A stretch of DNA of 64,000 bases from NCBI RefSeq assembly GCF_958298935.1, contig NC_084940.1, positions 8,152,001-8,216,000 of the forward strand, written 5' to 3'. Position 1 is the first letter of the stretch. Each line of letters begins with the position of its first letter. The position numbers were made by a program, and so were the translations under genes. The notes under the pieces were generated by a model. It saw only the letters and a program-made list of their open reading frames with translations. It made no database searches and was not told where the DNA came from. This DNA comes from Phragmites australis. Its lineage: Eukaryota > Streptophyta > Magnoliopsida > Poales > Poaceae. Of the stretch, positions 12,603 to 25,330 are shown one piece after another.

Positions 12603-14875
12603 CAAGGCTGTCTCGGAAAATTCTAGGGCCTTGTGTCAAACTCTGAATTGAGGTTTAAACTTAAATGTTAATAAAATAATAATAATATATTACTAATATG
12701 ATGGACCAAAGATTGTACCTGTTGCTTGAACAGGTCTTCAAATTCTTGACTGCTGCATAATCTTCACTTAAAAAGCATCATTTTTTTAGAGTTTTTTAAA
12801 TGAAATCTTCAATGATATATTTATAATCAATCTTCTCCAGCATATCACTCTTAAGTGCTATTGTAGCCAATTATTAAGTCTTTCTTGTGTCATTGTAAAA
12901 CACAAGTAGGACTTCAATAGCTTCAATTTAGAAAGTTTCGTTCTACCGATACAACAGTCATATAAATAGTCAATAGAACTCTATATGCAATAGTTGCAAT
13001 GAGAAAACAATCATGTTACTTCAAAACTTTAGAATTTCTACAAGACCCATATTTTCTTTTGGAACGAAATCTCGAAGAAAAATCAATTCCACATATAGTT
13101 CATTAGCATCAATATCATATTATCCGTCTCCTTTAAGTGCAACCTAATCACAAGAAAATTTCAAGCTCTTATTATCCAATGACGGCAATGTATCAGAAGT
13201 AAATAAGAAACTGAATCTCCTTGGAAACGAGGAAATAGCTTGATCAACAATAGATATATAATAGTTGATTCTAAATTATTCCTCTACATATTGTGTGGCA
13301 ACATTTATGTCATCTGGGTTCTCATCAAAATGTCTCTTTCTTTTAATTTTTCACTTTTTACGAAATATTATACAAATATCCATGCCAAGTGCAATTTCTT
13401 TGGGTAACTCTAATACATTTAAGAAACCAGTTTCCCTGTACCCTTTGAAGAAACAAATCAACCCCCACACTTTCTCAATAGCAACATCAATAAGCATATA
13501 CTTTCCTTGCAAGTGTTTACTTATTTAATTAACATCATATAATATTTCATACCAAATGACTATTGTCACTAAAAATTCATACTTTCCAAGTTCATTAGTT
13601 GCTAGAGATTTAGCCTCACTGCTTATTTTTGGATCATTATCACTATCAGATACTTGAAGTAGAGCCTCTTGAATCTCTGCATATTGAAATCTGATAGCTT
13701 TAACACTTTCAACACAACTCTCTCCACGAGTAGATAACACTGACTTGAGAGTCAATCTTGTTATGTTATCTTTCAGAATCTACCATTTCTTGGTAGAATT
13801 AGCAAAAATTGTGTAGATACGTTGGATGATTCCAAAAAAATCTATAGCTTTACCACAAGTCTTAGCCATATCAAAAAATGTTAAATTAAGACTATGGCAA
13901 CCACAAGCAGAATAGAAAGCTCTAGGATTTTCGTCCAAAAATTTGTTTTGTACCCCTTGATGTTTTCCTTTTATATTTGACCCATTATCATAGTCTTATC
14001 CTCTCACATCATCTATATCAAGATCAAGATGCTTTACTTCATTCTCTAGCACGTCAAAAAGTCCTTACCCATTTGTATCATTTACGTCCAAAATGATTCT
14101 TCAATGCAAATAGGACTTAAGATGAATCCACATATCTTATAATTAAAGATATTTGTTCTTGGTGGCTTGCATCAGAGGTACAATCAAGTATGATAGAGAA
14201 ATACTTTGCTCTCTTTATTTTCTTGATAATTTTGGACTTAATAGTAGAAGCAAGCAATTGTATCAACTCATTCTGAATCCTAGGACCAAGATAATGAACC
14301 TGAGTTTCATCATTTGTAATACAGCAAACATGCTATTGAATAACCATGTCAAATTCAGCCAATATTTCTATCACTCCCAAGAAATTTCCATTGCTATCTT
14401 CATACAGTTTGCTATTAGTACCACAAAATGCTAGATGATATTTGACAAGAAATTTTACAATGGCAACAATTCTGAACAAAACTTTTCTCTGATGGTCCTT
14501 TTCTTTCTCAAGCTGTCGTTGAGCAACTTTATCAGTAGTTTGATCCTTTTGCAATCTATTACGCAAATCATACCAAGTGACCATATTCAAAACATGATAT
14601 GTACTTGTTTCATGCTCACTAAGTCTATTACCAAGATGTGTCCAATCATTAAGCCCCTCATTTGCCAACTGACCTTTTCGATACCCTTTTGTAAGTAATT
14701 TGCAACATAAGCAAAATACTCTATCGAGTTCTTTGGAATACACAAGCCAATCTCTATTGCACTCATCTTCATTTGATAGAATTCTAGTATAGAATAGTGT
14801 AGAAAACCTTCTAAAAATCTATCTTTTGTGAATTGATAAGTCTCTTTTAGGATCTTTTTTGCTAAAATGTCAATC

Positions 14876-16190
14876 TGTCGGAGGGTTGACTCCTCAAGTA
14901 GGGATCCGGAGGGACCCCTTTGAGATTCGGCCGGGGGGATGATTCTGAATCTGTTTTGCGGGTGAAATAAATGGGCGTAAATGCGATGCAAGTGGAATGG
15001 AAGGATCGGATGCAGAAGTAGTAAATGCACTGGAGGTTTTTAGACAGGTTTGGGCCGCACTGAGCGTAACACCCTACTCCTGTGTGTATGCTATAAATGC
15101 TCTGAGAATGTTTCTCAGAGATGTTGCTGGTTACAAGAATATTTGTCTAGGCTAGAGCTTCGGGTTCCTTGTTCTTCAGTGATCTGAGCTTCTATGCTCG
15201 TACTGAACCTCTGTCTTCTTTCTCGGCTTGCTTCTAACTTCGCCGTCTCTGTCCACTCGTCCTTCTCTCCCCCCTCTTCTCCGGGGAGCCCGCCCTGCCT
15301 TAAATACTCACCGGATGGTAGCGTGCCCAGAAAGGGAGGGCACGAGTTCCAAGGCACCATAAATGGAAAGCAACCATCATGGGCTGCTGCACGAGGTGAC
15401 GGGGAGGGTTGAAAACACGCCCCCGTCTGGTCTTGTTCGTCATCATGCCGTTCTGCAATGGGCGCTGCGGAGAGGGCCCACCAGGCAGCCACTGAACAGC
15501 CCGGCGTGCCCGCTCGATCTTGTACACCTGACACAGCAGGGCGGCAGGCAGGGCGCCTTGGGCTTCGCGATGCTATCCCGAGGTGCGCCGGATGTCCCGC
15601 GATGGGACCCATGCATTAAATATCCCCACGCTCCCCTGCCAGGCCGTGGCAGGGACTGACAACGAGCGTGGCAGGAGCAGTTGGAGGCGACAGGTCACAC
15701 GCCCTCTTAAATGCGATATCGGGCCTTTCACCAGCTGACACCTCACCGCTGGACCCCTGTGGGGGCCACCGGCAAGGGACTGATTGGGTCCTCGGGGAAC
15801 CGAGTGCTCGGAGGCCACTACTTGCGACCCCAAGCACTCTCTCCCGGAACTGACTTCCTTTGGGTCTTCGGGGTACTCGGGTGCTCGAGGGCCACTATTC
15901 GCAGCCCCGAGCACCCTCTTCCCGGTACTCGGCTTTTCTGGTCGTCGGGGGACTTGAGTGCTCAGGGGCCACTGTTGGCAGCCCCGAGCACTCTCTTCCC
16001 GGCACTCGGTCTCTTCGGGTCATCGGGGAACTCGGGTACTCGGGGACCACTTTTCGTGGCCTCGAGCACCCTCTCCCAGGACTTAGTCTTCTCGCACCTC
16101 GCGGAGATGATCCTCACGGGAGGGCGCCATGTGGCAAACTGCTGATCTGGCCTTGGGACTCGGGGACCCCTGGTTCCTGTGTCACTGACA
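14876..16190 (-). mobile_element. Solo LTR (1315 bp) inside the hAT gene
   Basis: On minus it starts TGTCAGTGACACAGGAACC and ends CTCCGACA, with TG...CA termini. The flanks CAATC (14871-14875) and CAACC (16191-16195) form a 4/5 target duplication, and removal restores the hAT transposase frame. No internal domain or second LTR is present, so it is a solo LTR. Chance frames inside it are not genes. Confidence 0.78.
15791..16098. repeat. Tandem repeat inside the solo LTR (about 4 x 75 bp)
   Basis: Four imperfect units carrying the pattern TCGGGG(A/T)ACTCG...GTGCTCG...GGCCACT...CCCCGAGCAC...CTCTTCCCGG. The units differ at many positions, so the array is old. Confidence 0.7.
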
Positions 16191-16272
16191 CAACCTGTTT
16201 AGGATCAAGGGCATCTCAATATCTTGGATCAAATATATCAGGCTGAAAAGAAGTACCAACATTTGCAACAGG

Positions 16273-16608
16273 TGTTGGAGGAAACGCCCCAGCCTAAGAT
16301 ATTTTGATAATGCACCGTGTCATTACTATAGCAATCTAGTATCCAGTTACCACATCGCATATAAAGGAGTAAAAGGCCATAAATACCCACCTATGTATAT
16401 AATTGTAACATAATATCTTAGAGGCAGGGTGGTAATTTCCCCTGCCCCATCTGTATAAAATAAGCCCTCAAGGGGTAGAGGGAGGGACTCCAACTTTTCT
16501 TGCTCAGGACACAACCTTCTCACCGCTGCTTCCTCTCCTTTTCGACTCTCCTTTTCTCTCCAAGCTTGAGCCTCCTCGTTAGAAGAGGCCCTCTTCATGT
16601 TCTGTTTG
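16273..16608 (+). mobile_element. 5' LTR of the non-autonomous element, first part
   Basis: Begins TGTTGGAGGAAACGCC and matches 25623-25955 closely, including TATAAAATAAGC and GAGGGAGGGACT. It is interrupted after GTTTG by the nested solo LTR and continues at 19449. Confidence 0.8.
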
Positions 16609-18449
16609 TGTGAGAAACCGACCAAATAGTATTCTAATTAATCATCAAAGCAATCATTTTCTTAATCACAACCATGATGATTAACTGAAATACCATCCCG
16701 GTAGTCTTGACACGTGTTTTGTGCCCAAGATCGGAACACATGCCTTTTCAACACATAACATCGTAACAAAGCTTAAGAAAGTGTGAGTAATTAAATTATG
16801 TTATAAGTTCTTAAGTATTTAACCATTTACACAATTTACAACAAAAGGAAGCTAGGAAGATAAAGAACAGATCACCTCCTAACTAAAACTACAAATTACG
16901 CAGTGGAAGATTAACATCTATGAACCAACAAAAGCTAGATGAAGCTATATACCCTTATGCTCCACCCAAAAACATCGCCCCATGAGTAGTTTGCATTACT
17001 TATTCCTGCCACCTATATCGGCGGACGTGAATGAGCCAAACATGAGTTCCTCCTAACCGGTAGAACCTAAAAAAGCAGCGTGAGTATAAAGGTACTTGAA
17101 AGACTTAATCCATAATAGATACATATAGATAACCCGACTTCAAGGAGAATGTATTGAGGTATTAGCAAGGAATCAGCCATATGGTTAAGTAACTTTCATA
17201 AGCGAAATACAACTTGACATACACATGTGAGCATCTATACATAACCACAGGTAACATTTTATCCCATCATCACCACACGCACATATGTAACTGGAACCAT
17301 AATAAGCATTTCTGTAAGTAGAATCATCTCAACCATAACCCAACATGCCATACCACAACATCCCATATTTGTGACTCTACGACCGATGTGGATGGGCATA
17401 AGCATGCTCATAACCGAGAATGCGACAATTCGAATTAATTTTACACCCTGCAGGAGGGTACAACTTTACCCACACGACCTGAATCCATCCTCTTAGTCCC
17501 CGAGAAAACCTTTCTCATACCCAGAACTACCCACTTGCAGATGCCCATATGGCACTGGAGTTACCACGAGCGTGTCTCGGACACCTCCGGCTCCCCGCCA
17601 CCTTGCTTCTTCTTTATTTTTCTTACGCGTCATAGAGCCGCAAGACAAGCATCAGCACGACGTATGATACTTAGCTCATTCGTCCATTATTCGAATATGT
17701 GGTTATACGAAAAGTGCTAAAGACAACGGCACCAATGGATAGTGCTTAAACGATACAAGCAGTCTATGACATCCGGACTGCTATCCCAACCTACCCCTAG
17801 CACCGCCTACATATTGCCTCATCCTCACATCTCATACAACTCTCATCATCATCATTGTGTTTGTAAACAATAAGTAAGCTCTAAGATGGCGAACAACGAT
17901 TGAACCATTGCTCGACTTCTACCGAGGACATATGCATTGCTAAGCATTTCAAATAACTCTTAAGTTACATATCAACAATGTTATTAAGGCTACAAGGATA
18001 TGGATCATTACCAACTTAAGGTAGCGGTAATGCGAATCAACATAGGTTTCACCCATCTAAATCCAACAATGGACCCACTACTCATGAACATATATAAAGC
18101 GTAATTTATCAAATTCTACAATATGAGATCCAAAGTAGTAGGTTGAGTATGCTTAGGTGCTTGCATTGTTGCTATGGTGGTTGCTTGATACTGCCCGCAC
18201 AATACTCACAGAACTCATGTAGCTCGACGATGCCTTCACTCGCTTGGACTGTCGATGTAATGCTCTCTAAACGAATCAAGAATGCATTGCGAACATAATC
18301 AAACGATAGAAAGTGTGCATATGATGCATGCTTGAATATTAATAGAGCATCGTGTTTCAAAGGTATTTGCAAAAGACCGCTAAAAGATTAGGTTTCAGAA
18401 GTTTGAAACCCCAGACAAGGTAACATAAGTACACACAGCCTTGAATAGC

Positions 18450-18575
18450 TAGTGGTCAGACCGACGTGGAGGTGGCGGTCTGAGCGTCGACCTGCAGAAG
18501 GTTTTGGCGCATGGCGGTCAGACCGACGGCATGTCAGTGGTCAGACCGGCCCTAGTGGCTGTCAGACCACGAGAC
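18450..18575. repeat. GGTCAGACCG-rich block in the solo LTR
   Basis: Several spaced copies of GGTCAGACC or GGTCTGA, self-complementary in part, lie here, with related motifs again near 19170-19240. It occupies a region comparable to the minisatellite of the younger LTRs but has a different unit. Confidence 0.5.
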
Positions 18576-19029
18576 TTTGCCAGCACCACTTTGCGAGGCC
18601 ATCAGTGAAGACTCCGGCGAAACCTTCGACCATGAAGGGTACCAAAATGCTCTATGAGACTAGTGAAATACTTATAAAGTGATTTGGATAATATTCACCA
18701 AGCTAAACTCAAAATACCCTATGGATAAACCATAGGCTAGGGTTAATCTTGGGTCTAAATGGAATGGGTATCGACTAGAGCTTGGAAATGATAGGAAAAT
18801 GGTAGAGGACGTCTCAACTTAGCGTAGAGAAACCTTCTATTGGAGGAGATCACTTCGGGAAAGCTAGGATTCGGAGATCGGGCTCTGGGGTGGTTTGGGG
18901 CTTGAGGTGGAAGAAATACGCATAGGAACTCTTTTGATGAAGAGGATGAAGGGGATGAGCTCGAGGAAGCCTTCGAGGAGCTCAAGAAAGTTCCCTCTGT
19001 TGATCTCCGGTCGTCGTGGATGTCGAGGT

Positions 19030-19073
<44 letters not shown>
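19030..19073. repeat. (CT)n microsatellite
   Basis: A pure (TC)n run of about 43 bp followed by a GAGAGTGA-rich stretch, inside the solo LTR. The Glu/Arg reading frames it creates are artefacts. Confidence 0.95.
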
Positions 19074-19076
<3 letters not shown>

Positions 19077-19476
19077 GTGGGTGAAGGAGTGAGTGAGAGT
19101 GAGAGTGAGAGTGTGAGAGAGAGTGAGTGTGAGAGAGTTGGCTGATTTCCTTAAGTGGAGCCTCTGGGTTGTGGCAGTCAGACCACGGGAAGCCCACATG
19201 GCAAGCCTACATGGATGCCCCTGGCGGTCATACCGTGAGAGCGGTCTTGTGCTGAAAACTTAATTCTATTATCTTTTTCTACTCTTCTTCATCTCTAAGG
19301 CATTTAGGGTTTTCCTAATGAGCCCTAAACTACCTCCAAGTACTTTTGAAACATGTTTAAAATCAAGTTATCAAACGAATATGCCTAAACATAATGCCAT
19401 GATGATTATAAATGCTTAATCATGTGATTAGCATTTTGGGACGTCACAGTTTGGGGCACGTTTTCATGCTCCAACA

Positions 19477-19495
19477 GATGGCGCCGTCCGTGGGT
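19477..19495 (+). other. Primer-binding-site-like sequence of the non-autonomous element
   Basis: GATGGCGCCGTCCGTGGGT follows the LTR end CTCCAACA. The core TGGCGCCGTCCG is shared with the Tat-like element at 56222 (TGGCGTCGTCCG), suggesting the same tRNA primer class. Confidence 0.55.
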
Positions 19496-20559
19496 ACCTG
19501 GACAAGAGGTCACCGGGGAGGATCAAGGGATTGAGAGTCACGGCAAAACTTCTCATAGAACAGAGCACTAGGAACGGTCGCCACGCACAACGGCCTTGCG
19601 GCTATGAGCACAAAGGTGTTGTCGCCTTCTGCAGGCTCACCATGCACAGCGAGCGTGCAAGAGGAGACCATGTCCTTGCGTCTGTACCTGTTGCAGGCTC
19701 GCCCCATGGAGCTACGTGCGAAGGGAAACACCGTCACACCGCTGTGAGCGCATGTAACCATCGTCGCATTCTATAGGCTCAACATTGCCACCATAATCTC
19801 GCGACATGGAGAAAGGTTGTTGTTGTGCCCCTTGGTGCACTCTAGCTTGCCACGCAGGCTCACTATTTTCCCTACAGGGCCAGGGAGTCCCCGCTGTGCC
19901 GATCCAGATGTGCGAGCTCGCAAAAGGCCCTGCTAGGCATGAAGTCATCGTTGTCTTGCGGTGTGGAGGTTGTCGTGCGTCGCCAGTGGTAGAGCAAGAA
20001 CACACTCTGCATGAGAATTCTAGGTATGCTTGTGACACTAATCTGTATTAGTATCTGCGATTTTTTGCTCAACAAAGAACTAATCTGTACTGGTATCAGG
20101 GTATTTTGTGTGTGCTTGTGTCACCCAAAATACCCTTGGCTCTGCCCCTGTGCATCACTCCATGGATGAGGGCACGCCTTCTCTTTTGCACGACTATGGT
20201 GAAGGGGAGGCAACTCCTTGACGTGCTCTCGAGACCGTCTGCAACTTAGAGACAAGGCACCTCTGAATCCGAAGGCCAATCCACACGATGACACACAAGA
20301 GCTCCTCACAGCTTCGAGGTGTCCACGACCGCGTACCTTCACTCACCAACGAAGCACAAGCTCACCAAACGAGGCTTTCTGGTGACCAAGCAATGCCTCA
20401 GCTGCTCAAGCTACCAGAGTCAGCCCACCGCACCTTTTGTGACCTTGGCAACAAAGGTCAATGCGGGGAGAGGCCCTCTGTAGTAAGTGCCAGATCAATC
20501 AATCCCTGCGTGGGAGGTGGAGGCCCCTCTGCACCTCGACACCATGCCTGAGGCCACCC

Positions 20560-21320
20560 TTTGGCAACATCCGTGCCATACTGCGCCATAGCCCCTCCAC
20601 TTTGTGGCTGGAGCCATCACCTCCACAGACGGAGGCCCCTTCCCACTCCACGGACGAAGCCCCACTACACCACTCCAGAGCCTGTCACTCTGTGGTCGAA
20701 GCCCATCACCTCCGTGGTCGGGACCCCCTCCGCTCCACGATCGGAACCCCACTACTCTGTGGTCGAAGCCCATCACTTCCACAGCTGGGCCCCCCTCCGC
20801 TCCACAGCCATAGCCCCACTACGATGCGCCACGCTAGAGCTCCTCCATTCCATGGCCAGGGCCCATCACCTCCACGGCCGAAGCCCCTTTCCACTCCACG
20901 ATTGGAGCCCCACTGCACCGCGACGCGCTAGAGCCCATCACCTCCGTGGATGGGGCCCGCTCCTCTCCATGGCTGGAGCCTCATCGTGCCACGCTGGAGC
21001 CCTGCCACTTTGTGGCCTGAGCCCATCACCTCCGCGGTTGGAGCCCCACCACTTTGTGGCATGAGCCCATCACCTCTACGACCAGAGCCCCGCCACTCTA
21101 TGGTTTGAGCCCATCACCTCCACTTCCAAAGCACCACTACATCATGCCAGAGTCCTCGAGTCATGCCGCACTAGAATCCCATTACTCTGTAACCAAAGCC
21201 CATCTCCTCTGTGGCCGGGGCCCCTCCCACTCCACAGCCAAAGCCCACTACGCCGGCACTGGAGCCCCACCACTCCGTGGCTGGAGCCCATCTCCTCCGT
21301 AGCTCGCCATGCCTCAGCAC
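20560..21320. repeat. Degenerate tandem array 1 (GAGCCCATCACCTCC family)
   Basis: Repeated GAGCCCATCACCTCC(G/A)(T/C)GG followed by CCCC(T/A)CC-type spacers, at irregular 40-90 bp spacing. Pro/His/Ser-rich frames across it are by-products of the array. Confidence 0.7.
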
Positions 21321-21439
21321 CACTCCGGAGGCCTACCGGGCATCGACTCCACCCCGGTTGCCCCGGTGGAGGGTTGTTGTGCTCGACTCCACTTCAACGG
21401 CCAAGACGGAGGTGTGGGGTACATCGTCGTCCTCACTCG

Positions 21440-21676
21440 CAGCTGTTGGAGATCTACTTGTGGATGACGATGTTGGTGAACCAGATGAGCAACGCCCAGG
21501 AGAGGAAGAGCACCGAGTGCATGGAGTCAAGGCTGAGGCCCTTGGTGAGGTCTCCCCTCCTGCCGTACTTGTACATCCTTAGGAGCACCTCCTGGTCCTG
21601 CAGATGCAGGCCATGAGGCCTATGGTGACGTAAGGATAGGCTATCGGCGATGAAAATGAGTGGAACGATGGCGAGG
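21440..21676 (-). pseudogene. Captured ABCB (P-glycoprotein-type) transporter fragment, inverted piece
   Basis: Read on minus, [10 protein letters not shown], then in another frame VTIGLMA, then [16 protein letters not shown] and [16 protein letters not shown] correspond to the first transmembrane domain of plant B-type ABC transporters, in the family's order but with a central part missing. Frame changes and a stop show it cannot encode protein. A CATCTGCAG just before the LLRMYKYG block may be a leftover splice acceptor, which would mean capture at DNA level. It abuts the plus-strand piece head-to-head. Confidence 0.7.
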
Positions 21677-21895
21677 GTGCCGTTCCTAAAGCTGTTCTCG
21701 TTCGTTGACCAATGGAATAGTGTGCAGATGGCGATAGACTCGCTGGGAGCAAGCAAGCGTGGCGCCTTCATGCCCATCTTCTTTGGCAAGCTCATGAACA
21801 TCATCGGCCTCGCATACCTCTTCCCCACCATCATCTGCAGTCGCGTCCACCAGCGAGGTCATCAACGCCTTCACCAGCGACGTCCTCGTCATCTA
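21677..21895 (+). pseudogene. Captured ABCB transporter fragment, N-terminal piece
   Basis: On plus, [40 protein letters not shown] and [10 protein letters not shown] match the first membrane segment of ABCB/MDR-type transporters. After CATCATCTGCAG the frame gives [16 protein letters not shown] and a stop, a motif that lies about 100 residues further on in the family. A short deletion removes part of the usual PIFFIFFGKL stretch. With the adjacent inverted piece, it derives from one domain of an ABCB gene. Confidence 0.75.
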
Positions 21896-22479
21896 GGCTT
21901 GTTGTCCATGTACAACACCTTCTTCTCCCACCCAGACGTCGTGTCTGGGGACCACGTGCGCATCCCACACTAGGACGCCACGTATCGTGTCACGGCAACA
22001 CTGTCCGCGTGGTCATGTGGTCACCTCAACCTAGGCCCCTGGACTCTAAAGGTATCCTCACCACCTTCTTAGCTATGAAAAAAATTATTGTGTGGCCGGC
22101 GGGAGTCGAGCTCACACCCGAGCGCACCTATGCTGAGTTGTTATGGCTAACAGCAGAAGACGTGGTCTGGTTGAGCTGTTGCACCTAAAAGACTTTACAT
22201 TGTTGGGACTTTTCATAATGCATGATGGCCCGCGGTAGCATAAGATGTGAAGTTATTTGGCGCATTGCGCTCTCTAGTTCTTGATCAGGAGGAAACAAAA
22301 TGGTCTAGATAAAGCCAACATGTCCCTGTAACCACTAACGTACAAGGTCCATATATTATGTGCATCAAGTATTATCTGAACAACGCCATACTAGCATTTT
22401 ATGACATTGTTCCCATGAAAAACATCTTATACTATCTACAAAACATTCCTCAATGGCTCTAGCTTCAGTGACACCTCAA

Positions 22480-23045
22480 CGGCCTCGTGCCTCGGCAAAA
22501 GCCCATGACGATGGCAGAAGCCTATCACAGTGGTACTTGCTCTGCCACCTCGAAGGCTATAGGAATTTGTCACATCGAGCACAAACCCTCCACCACCTCA
22601 AAGGCCACAGGCCTCAGTCGCATCGAGGTAACCCTTCACCACCTCTATGGCCATAGGCCTCGGTTGCGTCGAGCACAAACCCTCTGCCACCTTGATGGCC
22701 ATAGGCCTCGATCGCGCCAAGGTAACCCTCCATCACTCATAGGCCACAGCCCTCAGTCGTGTCAAGCACAAACCCTCTAGCACCTCAAAGGCCACATGCC
22801 TCAGTCGCGTTGAGGTAATCCTCCACCTCCTCGAAGGTCGTATGCCTCCGTCGCATTGAGCCTAAATTCCTCCATCACCTCGAAGGTTGTATGCCTCTGC
22901 CGTGTTGAGCGTCCAATCCTCTACCACCTTGAAGGTTGTATAGCTCCATCACGTCGAGCGTAAATTCCTCCACTATCTCGAAGGCCATATGCCACGATAT
23001 TGTCAAGTGTCAATCTTCAACCACGAAGGCAGTAGGCTTCAATCG
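22480..23045. repeat. Tandem array 2 (about 48-bp units)
   Basis: Roughly eleven imperfect units with CACCTC(G/A)AAGG(C/T)C(A/G)TA(G/T)GCCTC and GTCGAGC(A/G)(C/T)AAA(C/T). Non-coding, inside the non-autonomous element. Confidence 0.75.
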
Positions 23046-23439
23046 GGTTGAGTCGCAACTCCAAAGGTCGTAGGCCTTGGACCATGAACCTCACAGGGAA
23101 AGCACTAGTGTGCAATGTTGTCACTCTAATCACACTTGAGAGTCCCTATAGGCGCGCCTCCGCTCTCTCACAACCAAAAGACATGAGGGGGTTGGGGGAT
23201 TATGCTCAGTGCAATGCACACTGCACGTATGCTGCATGATGCACCCACCGCTTGCTCGTGACTGAGACGTGAGGGGAGCCAGGGGTTAGGAAGCCTATGA
23301 TGGTGTGCACTGCGCAACGCTGGATCAAGAACAGTGCAAGGATCAAGATCTCAAAAAACTTGAGTAGAACTCGGAATAGGTAGGCTCCGAGGCTTCACTG
23401 TCATCATGACGATCCCTCAGCCTTGTCTCTGACCTTGCC

Positions 23440-25330
23440 CCAGTTGATCCTCACTGTGCATACCACTGAGGGGGTAGGGGACTGCCTCCCTTAGCCTTAC
23501 CGTCAACATAACCTTTGGCCTCACCGTGACGCTTCGCCCGGCCATGCCTCCGTCGAGCCTCGTCGTATCTACCGCTAAGGGAGGGTAGCGAACTGCCTCC
23601 CTCAGCCTTGCCATCAACATGACCTCTAGCCTCGCTACAATGCTATAGCCTTCCTCACCTCCGTCGAGCATTATCATGACTATACGTTGAGGGGGTGATG
23701 GACTGCCTCCCTCATCCTCGTCGTCGACTTCACCTCTGACCTCGCCGTGACACTCCAGCTAACCTTGCCTCCATCGAGCCTCACCGCATCTACCGTTGAG
23801 GGGGTAGTGGACTGCCTTTCTCAGCCTAGCCATCGACATCACCTCCGGCCTCAATGCGACACTTTGCCCGGCCATGCCTCCGTCGAGCCTCGCTGCATCT
23901 ACCACTAAAGGGCTAGCGAAATGCCTCTCTCAACCTCACCATCGACTTCACCTCTGACCTCGCCACGGTGCTCTGGTCAGCCTCGCCTCCGTTGAGCATC
24001 GATGCTGCTATACTCTAAGGGGGTGGCAAACTGCCTCCCTCAGCCTCATCATCGACTTCACCTCCAGCCTCACTGCAACGCTCCAGTCGACCTTGCCTCC
24101 ATCGAGCCTCATCGTGACTATACGCTGAAGGGGTGGCAGACTGCCTCCCTCAGCCTTACCATCGACATCAGCTCCATCCTCGCTTTGATTCTTTGACCAA
24201 TCTCGGTTCCGTCGAGCATCAATGCGACTATACTCTAAGAGGGTGACAGACTACCTCCTTCAGCCTCTCCGTCGACTTCACCTCTAGCCTTGTCGCGATG
24301 CTTCGGTCGACCTTGCCTCTATCGAACCTCGTCACGCCTACCGCTAAGGGGGTAGCGGACTGCCCCCCTAAACCTCACCATCGACATCATCTCTGGCCTC
24401 GCCGTGATGCTCCAGCAAGCCTCGCCTCTGTCGAGCATCGCCGTGACTATACGCTGAGGGGATGGCGGACTGCCTCCTTCAGCCTCATCATCGACATCAC
24501 CTCTGGCCTCATTGCGATGCTCCGACCACCCTCGCCTCCACCGAGTATCAATGCGACTATACTCTAAGGGGGTGGTGGACTGTCTCCCTCAGCCTCGCCA
24601 TCGACTTCACCTCCAGCCTCGTCACGACGCTCTGGCCACCCTTGCCTCCATCTAGCCTGGCCGCGTATATCGCTGAGGTGGTAGAGGACTGCCTCTCTTA
24701 GCCTCACCGTCGACATCACCTCCAACCAACCTCACTTTCGTCAAGCATCGCCGTGACTATACGCCGAGGGGGTGGCGGACTGCCTCCCTTAGCCTCACTG
24801 TCGACATCACCTCTGGCCTCACCGCAATGCTCCAGTCGGCCATGCCTCTATCGAGCATCAATGCGACTATACTCTGAGGGGTGGCAGACTGCCTCTCTCG
24901 GCCTCGTCATCGACTTCACCTCCGGCCTCGCCATGACACTCCAGTCGACCTTGCCTCCATAGAGCATCACCGAGACTATATGCTGAGGGGGTGGTGGATT
25001 GCCTCCTTTATCCTCACATCGACATCACCTCTGACCTCACTGCGATGCTTTGTCCGGCCTCACCTCTGTTGAGCATCACCGTGACTATACACTGAGGGGG
25101 TGGTGGACTTCCTCACTCAGCCTCACCGTTAACTTCACCTCCAGTCGACCTTGCCTTTGTCGAGCCTCACTATGTCTACCACTAAGGGGTAGCGGACTGC
25201 CTCCCTCAACCTCGCTATCAACATCACATCTGGCCTCGCCGTGATGCTCTGGACGTCCTTGCCTCCATCGAGCATCGCCGCATCTACCGCTGTAGGGGTA
25301 GCGGACTATCTCCCTCAGCCTTGCCTCCGG
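23440..25330. repeat. Tandem array 3 (about 18 units of 105-112 bp)
   Basis: Each unit carries GCTGAGGGGGTGGCGGACTG, then CCTCCCTCAGCCTC, CGACATCACCTC and CTCCGTCGAGCAT, in fixed order. The units are 75-90 percent alike by eye and span about 1.9 kb of the element interior. Confidence 0.85.

Larger units (their letters stand above)
16609..19448 (-). mobile_element. Solo LTR (2840 bp) related to the young Tekay-like element
   Basis: On plus it starts TGTGAGAAACCG and ends GGGACGTCACA. A perfect 5-bp target duplication GTTTG flanks it (16604-16608 and 19449-19453). Its first 170 bp and later blocks such as ATGCTCATAACCGAGA and TACACCCTGCAGG match the 3.1-kb LTRs at 30001-33136 and 38483-41591, with many differences, so it is an older, divergent member of the same family. 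There is no internal region. Confidence 0.88.

Noticed and set aside
15363..16246. Several 90-144-codon frames in the solo LTR
   Set aside because: GC-rich LTR sequence with internal 75-bp repeats; no domain, and the LTR boundaries explain the DNA.
18864..19199. Arg/Glu-repeat protein on minus
   Set aside because: Encoded by the (CT)n microsatellite.
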